From: Saccopteryx bilineata
Taxonomy: Eukaryota > Chordata > Mammalia > Chiroptera > Emballonuridae
Assembly (NCBI RefSeq): GCF_036850765.1
Contig: NC_089492.1
Location: 72,903,482 to 72,967,481 of the forward strand
Direction of reading: 5' to 3'
DNA: 64,000 nucleotides
How positions within the stretch are numbered: position 1 is the stretch's first letter; each line of letters starts with the position of its first letter. The notes beneath the pieces are model-generated. The model was given only the letters and a program-made list of their open reading frames with translations, was not told where the DNA came from and did no database searches. This document shows positions 11,435 through 21,658 of this stretch, piece by piece. A program made the translations under genes and the position numbers.

Positions 11435-11945
11435 GATGAGGTCAAATATTACCTACATTTTATAAAACAGAATATAGGTGGGGGGAAAAAAAGATGCCTG
11501 ATACAACAGAAGATCTTGACAACACTGTAATGGACACAGAGAAACAAAGAGACATGGTGGACCCAATCAGGAAAGGAGGCTGTATTTTTGCACTGAGAGG
11601 TCAGCCATGCCAAGGGGGCCCACTCCTCAACTCCCTGCAGAGTAAAGCTCCTGGTTGGTGCTACTCCCCGCATTCTGCTGGACTAAGGAAGTGAGGAGTC
11701 TGGCTCCAGGTTAGACATTTAGGTGTGCTTTTCAGGTCAGAGATACAAAGGCTTTACCTGGCAGGTCTCACCAGGCAGAGCTGCCCTCCTCACCCCAGAC
11801 GTGGTGCAAGACCACTGGGTGCCAGTCTCTGAAGGGAGATGGGATCAAGAACTCAGGCTTCTCTGGCTTATCATGATTTTTTTAATAATATAAATGTAGT
11901 TATTATTTATTTAATTAGTAAATATTTATCAAGAGCTTTTATTAT
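11096..11945. other. Unique sequence with poly(T) tract
   Basis: Contains a T-rich tract at 11401-11434 and two small opposing open frames (11449-11694) with no recognisable domain. No gene or repeat family was recognised. Confidence 0.4.
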
Positions 11946-11949
11946 TTAG

Positions 11950-12300
11950 CATCTATTTGCACCAAATTTCCACATTATTTAAAAATTTTTTTATTAATTT
12001 TAATTTATTGTGTTAACATGGATTCAAGTGTCCCACTCAATATAACTTCCTCACCCCCATGCCAACCCCATTGTCCCACATTACCCGCCTTTGGCACCCC
12101 TCCCCCTACTTCCTACCCCTTCCCTTTGGGATTTGCTGTTATCTGTATCTACGTGTTATGTATATATAATTTCACTAATCCCTTTCCCTTCTCTGATCCC
12201 ACCCCCTCGTCCCCCTTCCTCTGACTGCTGTCCCTCTGGTCCCTCTGACCCCTCCTCTGCCTCTATTCCACTCCTCAGTTCACTTTGTTCATTAGATTCT
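11950..12300 (-). other. 3' UTR and A-rich end of the old L1
   Basis: On the - strand, ORF2 ends around 12300 and is followed by a purine-rich stretch (C/T-rich on +, 12040-12290) and then an A/T-rich tail (11950-12015). The position and purine bias match the 3' UTR of the younger L1s. Confidence 0.75.
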
Positions 12301-15300
12301 ACATATAAGTGATATCATATGATATTTTTCTTTCTCTGCCTGGCTTATTTCATTTAGCATTATAATCTCCATGTCCATCCATGCCATCAAAAAAGGTAAG
12401 ATTTCCTTCTTTTAAACAGCTGCATAGTATTTCATTTTGTATATGTAAAACAATTTTTAATCCACTTGTCCACTGATGGACACTTGGGCTTTTTCCAGAT
12501 CTTAGCTATTGGAAATAATGCTGCAATAAATGGGAATGCATATCCTTTTTTGAATCAGTGATTTGGTATTCTTAGGATATATTTCTAAAAGTGGGATATC
12601 TGGGTCAAAAGGCAGTTCCATTTTCAATTTTTTGAGGAAGCACCATATTATTTTCAACAATGGTTGCACAAGTCTGCATTCCCACCAGCAGTGCAGGAGG
12701 GTTCCCTTTTCTCCACACCCTCACCAGCACTTGTGTGTTATTTTGTTAATGAGTGCCATTCTGACAGGTGTGAGGTGCTATCTCATTGTGCTTTTAATTT
12801 GCATTTCTCTAATGATTAGTGATGTTGAACATTTTTTCATCTGCTGATTGACCATCTGTATGTCCTCTTTGCAGAAGTGTCTATTCAGTTCTTTTGCCCA
12901 TTTTTAAATTGGATTGTTTACCTTCCTCTTCCTGAGTTTTAGAAGTTCTTTATGAATTTTGATTATTAACCCCTTATCAGATATACTAACGAATATGTTC
13001 GCCCATTATATGGGTTGTCTTTTTATTTTGTTAATTATGTCTTTTGCTCTGCAAAAGGTTTTTAGTTTGATACAGTACCATTTATTTATTTTGTCCTTTA
13101 TTTCACTTGCCCATGGAGATAAATTAGCAAAAATATTGCTATAAGAGATATTGGAGAGTTTATTTCCTATGTTTTCTTTCCAGATACTTATGGTTTCACA
13201 ACTTACATTTAAGTCTTTTATCCATTCTGAGTTTCTTTTTGTAAATGGTGTAAGTTGATGATCTAGTTTCATTTTATTGCAAGTACCTATCCAATTTTCC
13301 CAACACCATTTATTTAAGAGACTGTCCTAACTCCAATTCATGCTCTTACCTCCTTTGTCAAATATCAATTGACCATAAAGGCGTGGGTTTATTTCTGGGT
13401 TCTCTGTTCAGTTCTATTGATCTGTATGCCTGTTCTTATGCCAGTACCAAGCTGTTTTGATTACTATGACCTTGTAGTCTAACATTATATTAGGAAGTGT
13501 GATACCTCCACTTTATTCTTCATTTTCAAGATTGCTGAGGCTACTCGTGTCCTTTTTTCATTCCATATAACTTTTTGGAATATTTGTTCTATATCTTTGA
13601 AGTATGCCATTGCTATTTGAAAAAGAATTGCATTGAATCTATAGATTACTTTGGGTAATATGGACATTTTAATGATGTTTATTCTTCCTATCCTTTAACA
13701 TGGTATATGCTTCCACTTGTTTGTATCTTCCTTGTTTTGGGTTTTTTTTTTTTTAATGTCTTGTAAGTTTCTGAGTACAAGTCGTTTACCTCCTTGGTTC
13801 AATTTACTCGTAAGTACTTTTTTTTCTATTGAAGTAGTGAAGGGAATTTTTTCCTTAATTTCTCTTTCAGAAAGCTTATTGTTGGTTTATAAAACTGCCA
13901 TTGAATTCTGAATATTAATTTTATATCCTGCCTCCTTGCCAAATTCATTTATCAGGTCTAATATTTTTTTGACTGAAACATGATTTTCTATATACAGTAT
14001 CATGTCATCAGTAAATAATGATAGTTTTACTTCTTCTTTTCCAATTTGGATGCCTTTTATTCCATTTTCTTGACTGATTGCTGGGGCTAGGACTTCCAGA
14101 ACTATGTTGAATAAGAGTGGTGAAAGGGGACACCCCTGCCTTGTTCCTGGTCCTAAGGAGATTGCGTTTAATTTTTGCCCATTGAATATGATGTTAGCTG
14201 TCAGTTTGTCATAGACGGCCTTTATTATGTTGAGGTATATTCCCTGTATTCCCACTTTGCTGAGAGGGTTTTTTTTTTCTTTTTTGTATTTTTCCGAAGC
14301 TGGAAATGGGGAGGCAGTCAGACAGACTCCCGAATGAGCCCAACCGGGATCCACCCTGCATGCCCATCAGGGGGCGATGCTCTGCCCATCTGGGGCGTAG
14401 CTCTGCCGCAATCAGAGGCATTCTAGTGCCTGAGGCAGAGGACACAGAACCATCCTCAGTGCCTGGGCAAACTTTGCTCCAGTGGAGCCTTGGCTGCGGG
14501 AGGGGAAGAGAGAGACAGGAGGGAGAGAGGGAGGGGTGGAGAAGCAGATGGGCGCTTCTGTGTGCCCTGGCCAGGAATCAAACCCGGGACTTGCGCACGC
14601 CAGGCCGACGCTCTACCACTGAGCCAACTGGCCAGGGCCTTGATCATAAATGGGTGCTGGATTTTATCAAATGCTTTTCCTATATCTATTGATATAATCA
14701 TGAAATGTTTATCCTTCCTTTTGTTTATGTGATTAGTCACATTGATTGATTTGTGAATATTGTACCAGCCTTGCTTCCCTGGAATAAATCTCAGTTAATC
14801 ATGATGTATGATTTTTTAAATGTATTGCTGAATCTGGTTTGCTAATATTTTGTTCAAAACTTTAGCATCTATGTTCATCAGGGATATTGGCCTATAGTTT
14901 TCTTTCTTTGTACTGTCTTTACCTCGTTTTGGAATGAGGATTATGCTTCCAAGGAGCTTGAAAATCATTTCTCCTTTACAATTTTTTGAACTATTTATAA
15001 AATGATAGGTGTTAGGTTTTCTTTCCATGTGTGGTAAAATTTGTCTGTGAAACCTATGTTCCAGGATATTTGTTTGTTGGGAGTTTTTTGATGACTGTTT
15101 CAATTTTATTGGTTGTAATCAGTTGTTTAGGTTATCTGATTCCTCCAGACTGAGTTTTGGAAGAGTGTATTTCTCTAGGAATTTATCCATTTCACATAGG
15201 TTGTCCAACTTTTTGACATATAGATCTTCATAGTATTTTCTTACAATACTTTGTAATTCTGCAGTGTCAGTTGTTATTTCTCCATTTTCATCTCTAATTT

Positions 15301-16220
15301 TATTTTTTTGTGTCCTCTTTTTTTCTTGATGTGTCTGTGTAACAGTTCATCAATCTTCTTACCTTTTCAAAGAAGCAGTTCCTGGTTTCATTGATCTTTT
15401 GTATTGTTTTTTTAACCTCTATGTCATTTATTTCTGCTTTTATCTTATTATTTCCTTCCTTCTACTTCCTCTGGACTTTACTTGTTGTTTTTTTTTCTAG
15501 TTCTTTTAGATGCAGGGTTAAGTTGTTTATTTGAGCTTTTTCTTGCTTCTTAAGGTATGCCTATAATGCTAAGAACTTCCCTTTCAGGACTGCTTTTACT
15601 GTGTCCCATAAATTTTGAATTATTGTATGTTCATTTTCATTTGTTTCAAGGAAATATTTGATTTCTTTCTTGATCTTGTTGTTAACCCATTTGTTGTTTA
15701 ATAACATGCAATTTAGCCTCCAAGTGTTTGAATTTTTTTTCAGTTATTCTCCTGCCGTTGACTTCTAGTTTTATGCCATTGTGATCAGAGAAGATGCTTG
15801 ATATGATTTTAATTTTTTTATATTTATTGAGACTTATTTTGTGTCCTAACATGTGGTCTGTCCTAGAGAATGTACCATGAGCACTGAAAAGAATATATAT
15901 TCTGCTGCTTTGGGGTGAAAGATTCTGAAGATATCTATTAAATCCCATTGATCCAGTGTGTCATTTAAGGCTGCTGTTTCTTTGTTAACTTTCTGTCTGG
16001 AGAATCTTTTCATTGATGTTTGTGGGGTTTTAAAATCCCCTACTACAATATTATAGTATTGCTGTTGATCTTGCTCTTAATTGCCATCAAAACCTGCTTT
16101 ATATATTTAGGTGCTCCTATATTAGGCACATAAATATATACAATGGTTATATCCTCCTTTTAGATTGCTTCTTTTATCATTATGTAGTGACCTTATTTAT
16201 TCCTTACTAGCCTTTGTTTT
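12300..16220 (-). pseudogene. Old L1 ORF2, main part (broken)
   Basis: Read on the - strand from 16220 down, this continues the endonuclease interrupted by the younger L1: 'IGAPKYIKQ' near 16110, then FSRTDHMLGHK and SDHNGIKLEVN (15682-15948). RT pieces follow: [19 protein letters not shown] (about 14816-14960), [14 protein letters not shown] beside the inserted [20 protein letters not shown] (about 14090-14140), and the catalytic box read as FTDD instead of FADD near 14010. The tail has CGEKGTLLHCWWEC-like residues and IYKMKYYAAV near 12430. Stops and frameshifts occur throughout. Confidence 0.9.
14267..14637 (-). mobile_element. Rhin-1-type SINE inside old L1 ORF2
   Basis: tRNA-derived SINE. 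On the - strand the head GGCCCTGGCCAGTTGGCTCA starts at 14637. A-box and B-box-like segments (TGGCTCAGTGGTAGAGC, GGTTTGATTCC) and the body with 'CCTTGGCT/GCTCCACTGGAGC' follow, then an oligo(A) tail (T-run at 14269-14279). It interrupts ORF2 between KIQHPFMIK and the following RT segment. Confidence 0.92.
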
Positions 16221-16237
16221 AAAGGCTATTTTTTTTT
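16221..16237. repeat. Target-site duplication of the young L1, left copy
   Basis: AAAGGCTATTTTTTTTT, matched by the same string at 24054-24070. In the old L1 ORF2 this falls where the endonuclease frame continues, so the duplication marks the insertion point exactly. The T run is the expected L1 endonuclease target. Confidence 0.93.
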
Positions 16238-16514
16238 TCTGGTTCTTTTTTTTTATGGTATTTTTTTTTTATTAAATAATTTTATTTTTTTAATGGGGTG
16301 ACATCAATAAATCAGGATACATATATTCAAAGATAACAAGTCCAGGGTATCTTGTCATACAATTATGATGCATACCCGTCACCCAAAGTCAGATTGTCCT
16401 CTGTCACCTTCTATCTTGTTTTCTTAGTGCCCCTCCCCCTCCCCCTTTCCCTCTCCCATTCCCCCCTTCCCCCCGTAACAACCACACTCTTATCAATGTC
16501 TCTTAGTTTCACTT
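16238..16514 (-). other. 3' UTR and A-rich tail of the young L1
   Basis: Starts after the ORF2 stop at 16515 (read leftward). It contains the purine-rich block (C-rich on +, 16428-16476) and the terminal segment 'ctttgaatatatgtatcctg' (near 16310-16335 on -), then an A-rich tail interrupted by other bases (16240-16285). Confidence 0.9.
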
Positions 16515-19500
16515 TTATGTCCCACCTACATATGGAATAATGCAGTTCCTGGTTTTTTCTGATTTACTTATTTCGCTTCGTATCATGTTATCTAGATCCC
16601 ACCATTTTGCTGTAAATGTTCCAATGTCATCATTTCTTATGGCTGAGTAGTATTCCATAGTGTATATGTGCCACATCTTCTTTATCCAGTCATCTATTGA
16701 CGTGCTTTTTGGTTGTTTCCATGTCCTGGCCACTGTGAACAATGCTGCAATAAACATGGGGCTGCATGTGTCTTTACGTATCAATGTTTCTGAGTTTTTG
16801 GGGTATATACCCAGTAGAGGGATTGCTGGGTCATAAGGTAGTTCTATTTTCAGTTTTTTGAGGAACCACCATACTTTCTTCCATAATAGTTGTACTACTT
16901 TACATTCCCACCAAGAGTGTATGAGGGTTCCTTTTTCTCCACAGCCTCTCCAACATTTGCTATTACCTGTCTTGCTAATAATAGCTAATCGAACAGGTGT
17001 GAGGTGGTATCTCATTGCTGTTTTGATTTGCATTTCTCTAATAGCTAAAGAAGATGAGCATCTTTTCATATATCTGTTGGCCATTTGTATTTCTTCCTGG
17101 GAGAAGTGTCTGTTCATATCCTCTTCCCATTTTTTTATGGGATTGTTTGTTTGTTTGTTGTTGAGTTTTATGAGTTCTTTGTATATTTTGGATATTAGGC
17201 CCTTATCTGAGCTGTTGTTTGAAAATATCATTTCCCATTTAGTTGGCTTTCTGTTTATTTTGTCATCAGTTTCTCTTGCTGAGCAAAAACTTCTTAGTCT
17301 GATGTAGTCCCATTCATTAATTTTTGCCTTCACTTCTCTTGCCATTGGAGTCAAATTCATAAAATGCTCTTTAAAACCCAGGTCCATGAGTTGAGTACCT
17401 ATGTCTTCTTCTATGTACTTAATTGTTTCAGGTCTTATGTTTAGATCTTTGATCCATTTTGAGTTAATTTTAGTACAGGGGGACAAACTGTAGTCCAGTT
17501 TCATTCTTTTGCATGTGGCTTTCCAGTTTTCCCAGCACCATTTATTGAAGAGGCTTTCTTTTCTCCATTGTGTGTTGTTGGCCCCTTTATCAAAAATTAT
17601 TTGACTATATATATGTGGTTTTATTTCTGGACTTTCTATTCTGTTCCATTGGTCTGAGTGTCTATTTTTCTGCCAATACCATGCTGTTTTGATTGTCGTG
17701 GCCCTATAATAGAGTTTGAAGTCAGGTATTGTAATGCCCCCAGCTTCATTCTTTTTCTTTAGGATTGCTTTGGCTATTCGGGATTTTTTATAGTTCCATA
17801 GAAATCTGATGATTTTTTGCTCTATTTCTTTAAAGAACGTCATTGGAAGTTTGATGGGAATTGCATTGAATTTGTATATTGCTTTGGGTAATATAGCCAT
17901 CTTGATTATATTTATTCTTCCTAGCCAAGAACAAGGTATATTCTTCCATCTCATTATATCTTTTTCAATTTCCCTTAACAATGGTTTATAGTTTTCATTA
18001 TATAAGTCCTTTACATTCTTTGTTATGTTTATTCCTAAGTATTTTTTTGTTGTTGCAATCGTGAAGGGGATTATTCTTTTCAGTTCCTTCTCAGTTGTTT
18101 CATTGTTGACATATAGAAAGGCTATGGACTTCTGAATGTTAATTTTGTATCCTGCGACCTTACTGTATTGGCTTATTGTTTCTAGTAGTCTTTTTGTGGA
18201 TTCTTTGGGGTTTTCGATGTATAGGATCATATCATCTGCAAAAAGTGATACCTTTACTTCTTCTTTTCCGATATGGAGGCCTTTTATTTCTTTGTCTTGT
18301 CTGATTGCTGTGGCGAGAACCTCTAGTACCACATTAAATAAGAGTGGAGAGAGTGGACAACCCTGTCTTGTTCCTGATTTAAGGGGGAAAGCCTTCAGTT
18401 TAGTGCCATTTAATATGATGTTAGCTGATGGTTTATCATATATGGCCTTTATCATGTTGAGATATTTTCCTTCTATACCCATTTTGTTGAGAGTCTTAAA
18501 CATAAAATTGTGTTGTATTTTATCGAAAGCCTTTTCTGCGTCTATTGATAAGATCACGTGGTTTTTGTTCTTTGTTTTGTTGATATGGTGTATTACGTTA
18601 ACCGTTTTACGTATGTTGAACCATCCTTGAGATTCTGGGATGAATCCCACTTGATCATGATGTATTATTTTTTTAATATGTTGTTGTATTCGATTTGCTA
18701 GTATTTTGTTTAGTATTTTAGCATCTGTATTCATTAGAGATATTGGTCTGTAGTTTTCTTTTTTTGTGCCATCCTTGCCTGGTTTTGGTATGAGGGTTAT
18801 GTTGGCCTCATAAAATGTGTTTGGAAGTATTGCTTCTTCAATTTTTTGGAAGACTTTGAGTAGAATAGGAACCAAGTCTTCTTTGAATGTTTGATAAAAT
18901 TCGCTGGTATAGCTGTCAGGGCCTGGACTTTTATTTTTGGGGAGGTTTTTAATGGTTTTTTCTATTTCTTCTCTACTGATAGGTCTGTTTAGGCTTTCTG
19001 CTTCTTCTTGACTCAGTCTAGGAAGTTTGTATTGTTCTAGGAATTTATCCATTTCTTCTAGGTTGTTGAATTTAGTGGCATAAAGTTTTTCATAGTATTC
19101 TACAATAATTCTTTGTATATCTACGGTGTCCATGGTGATTTCTCCTCTTTCATTTTGGATTTTGTTTATATGAGTTCTTTCTCTTTTTTCCTTGGTAAGT
19201 CTTGCCAAGGGTTTGTCAATTTTATTGATCTTTTCAAAGAACCAGCTCCTTGTTCTATTAATTTTTTCTATAGTTTTTCTGTTCTCTAATTAATTTATTT
19301 CTGCTCTGATTTTTATTATCTCCTTTCTTCGGCTGGTTTTGGGTTGTCTTTGTTCTTCTTTTTCTAGTTCCTTAAGGTGGGAAGTTAAGTGGTTCACTTG
19401 GGCTCTCTCTTGTTTGTTCATATATGCCTGAAGTGATATGAACTTCCCTCTTATCACTGCTTTTGCTGCATCCCATAGATTCTGATATGTCGTATTGTCA

Positions 19501-20335
19501 TTTTCATTAGTCTGTATAAATCTTTTGATCTCTGCACTTATTTCTTCTTTGACCCATTCATTTTTTAAAAGTATGTTGTTTAGTTTCCACATTTTTGTGG
19601 GATTTTTTTCCTCTTTTTTGCAGTTGAATTCTAGTTTCAAGGCTTTATGATCAGAAAATATGCTTGGTACAACTTCAATTTTTCTGAATTTGCTGATGTT
19701 GTTTTTGTGGCCCAACATATGGTCAATTCTTGAGAATGATCCATGTACACTGGAGAAAAATGTATACTCAGTCACTTTGGGATGAAATGTCCTGTAGATG
19801 TCTATCATATCCAGGTGCTCTAGTGTTTTGTTTAAGGCCACTATGTCTTTGTTGATTCTCTGTTTGGATGACTGATCTAGAGCCGTCAGCGGTGTATTGA
19901 GGTCTCCAAGTATGATTGTATTTTTGTCAGTTTTTGTTTTAAGGTCAATAAGTAGCTGTCTTATATATTTTGGTGCTCCTTGGTTTGGTGCATATATATT
20001 AAGAATTGTTATGTCTTCTTGATTCAGTGTCCCCTTAGCCATTATGAAATGGCCATTTTTATCTCTGAGTATTTTGCTGTCTTGTAGTCAGCATTATCCG
20101 ATATGAGTATTGCTACACCTGCTTTTTTTTGGATGTTATTTGCTTGGAATATTGTTTTCCAGCCTTTCACTTTGAATTTGTTTTTATCCTTGTTACTTAG
20201 ATGAGTTTCCTGTAGGCAGCATATAGTTGGATTTTCTTTTTTAATCCATTCTGCTACTCTGTGCCTTTTTATTGGTGAGTTTAATCCATTTACATTTAGT
20301 GTAATTATTGATACTTGTGAGTTCCCTATTGCCAT
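16515..20335 (-). pseudogene. Young L1 ORF2 (endonuclease-RT), two lesions
   Basis: About 1273 codons from the ATG at 20335 (MAIGNSQVSIITLNVNGLNS), the usual L1 ORF2 length. The N-terminal endonuclease shows CCLQETHL. One missing A in an A-run near 20078 causes a frameshift; the frame resumes as [20 protein letters not shown] and includes [14 protein letters not shown] and [11 protein letters not shown] nonsense codon at 19292-19290 ends that frame after KIRAEIN. From 19208 down to 16515 a single 897-codon frame covers all of RT ([28 protein letters not shown] near 18240) and the Cys-rich end, where one Cys of [18 protein letters not shown] is Ser relative to the copy at 1-3203. A 3-base loss turns [10 protein letters not shown] into IATTKKYLG. 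Confidence 0.95.
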
Positions 20336-20568
20336 TTTATAGCTTGCTTTCTGTTAGTTTTGTGTCTTGTTTGATCCTTCTCTTTCGTTTTTCTATCTTT
20401 TGTTTTTATTTGGTTGTATTCCATACATCTTTCCTCTGTTGCTATCTTTTTTATCTCATGTGCTTCTGTGGTGGTTTTTTCAATGGTGGTTACCTTTGAG
20501 TAATGAAAAGGGTCCCTACCCTGTTCATTGTAGCAAACTATTTTGTGAGTACTTTTGCACTTCATCAT
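20326..20568 (-). CDS. Small ORF between L1 ORF1 and ORF2, overlapping the ORF2 start
   Basis: An 80-codon, Lys-rich open frame on the - strand lying in the 303-nt gap between ORF1 and ORF2. Its stop TAG (20328-20326) falls inside the first four codons of ORF2, giving a 10-nt overlap around ATAAAATGGCAATAG. I recognise no domain. It may be chance, but the overlap could favour termination-reinitiation at ORF2. The old L1 keeps a similar ATAAAATGGTAA string at its ORF2 start but no open frame upstream. Confidence 0.3.
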   Translation of the reverse strand: MMKCKSTHKIVCYNEQGRDPFHYSKVTTIEKTTTEAHEIKKIATEERCMEYNQIKTKDRKTKEKDQTRHKTNRKQAIKWQ

Positions 20569-20638
20569 CCTTTGCTACTGTTAATCTCCATCTTCTCCCC
20601 CTCTTTCTTTTTGTTGTTGTCATAGTTTAAATTTGGTT

Positions 20639-21658
20639 TTATTGTGTTCTTCTTGGAGCTTTTACTTGTGGCTCTGTTTTTTTTTTGTTCTTTGTATCTG
20701 ATTGGAGAACCCCCTTTAGTAATTCCTGGAGTGGGGGTTTTCTGATGATAAATTCCCTCATCTTTTCTGTATCTGTGAATGTTTTTATTTCTCCTTCATA
20801 TTTGAAGGATAGCTTTGATGGGTATAGTATTCGTGGCTGAAAGTTTCTCTCTTTCAGGACTTTAAATATTGGGGTCCACTCTCTTCTAGCTTGTAGAGTT
20901 TCTGCTGAGAAATCTGATGATAATCTAATGGGCCTTCCTTTATATGTTGTATTCTTCTTTTCCCTGGCTGCCTTGAGAATTTTTTCTTTGCTGTTGGTTT
21001 GTGTCAATTTCATTATGATATGCCTTGGAGTAGGTTTGTTGGGGTTAAGAAAACTCGGTGTTCTGTTTGCTTCTTGAATTTGAGGCTTTAGTTCTTTCCA
21101 CAGGCTTGGGAAGTTCTCATCTATTATTTGTTTGAGTATGTTCTCCATTCCATTTTCTCTCTCTTCTCCCTCTGATATACCTATTATTCTTATGTTATTC
21201 TTTTTGATGGAGTCAGATAATTCTTGTAGGGCTATCTCATTTTTTTTAATTTTTGAGTCTCTTTCTTTTTCTCTCTGTTGTGCCTCAAGTTGCTTGTCTT
21301 CTATTTCACTAATCCTCTCTTCTATCTGACCTGTTCTATTAGCTAAGCTTGTTACTTCGTTTTTCAGCTCGTGAATTGAGTTTTTCATCTCTGTTTGATT
21401 TGTTTTTATAGTTTCAATTTCTTTGGACATATATTCTTTGTGTTCATTGAGTTGTTTTCTGAGCTTCCTAAATTGCCTTTCTGTGTTTTCTTGTATATCT
21501 CGGAGGATTTTTAGGATTTCTATCTTGAATTCTCTGTCATTTAGCTCCAAGGTTTCCAATATATTAAATTTTTTCTCCATAGATTTTTCCTCATCTAGCT
21601 GTGTTACCTCTCTTTCTTTTGTATCCATGATATTCGATTTTCTCTTCCTTAATGGCAT
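20639..21658 (-). CDS. L1 ORF1 protein (RNA-binding chaperone), intact
   Basis: 339-residue L1 ORF1 protein, which trimerises, coats L1 RNA and acts as a nucleic-acid chaperone in the cytoplasmic L1 particle. Visible parts: a basic N-terminus (MPLRKRKSN); a long coiled coil about residues 45-150 rich in E/K/I/L heptads; an RRM-like domain about 153-245 beginning NNIRIIGISEGEERENGMEN and including PRHIIMKL; and a C-terminal domain about 246-315 with ARREWTPIFKVLKE and PRILYPSKLSFKYEGEIKTF. Length matches mammalian ORF1p (about 330-370). No stop or frameshift. ORF2 follows after a 303-nt gap. Confidence 0.93.
   Translation of the reverse strand: MPLRKRKSNIMDTKEREVTQLDEEKSMEKKFNILETLELNDREFKIEILKILRDIQENTERQFRKLRKQLNEHKEYMSKEIETIKTNQTEMKNSIHELKNEVTSLANRTGQIEERISEIEDKQLEAQQREKERDSKIKKNEIALQELSDSIKKNNIRIIGISEGEERENGMENILKQIIDENFPSLWKELKPQIQEANRTPSFLNPNKPTPRHIIMKLTQTNSKEKILKAAREKKNTTYKGRPIRLSSDFSAETLQARREWTPIFKVLKERNFQPRILYPSKLSFKYEGEIKTFTDTEKMREFIIRKPPLQELLKGVLQSDTKNKKKTEPQVKAPRRTQ

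Noticed and set aside
15682..15948. Separate 88-codon gene
   Set aside because: It is a surviving piece of the old L1 endonuclease (SDHNGIKLEV motif), already covered.
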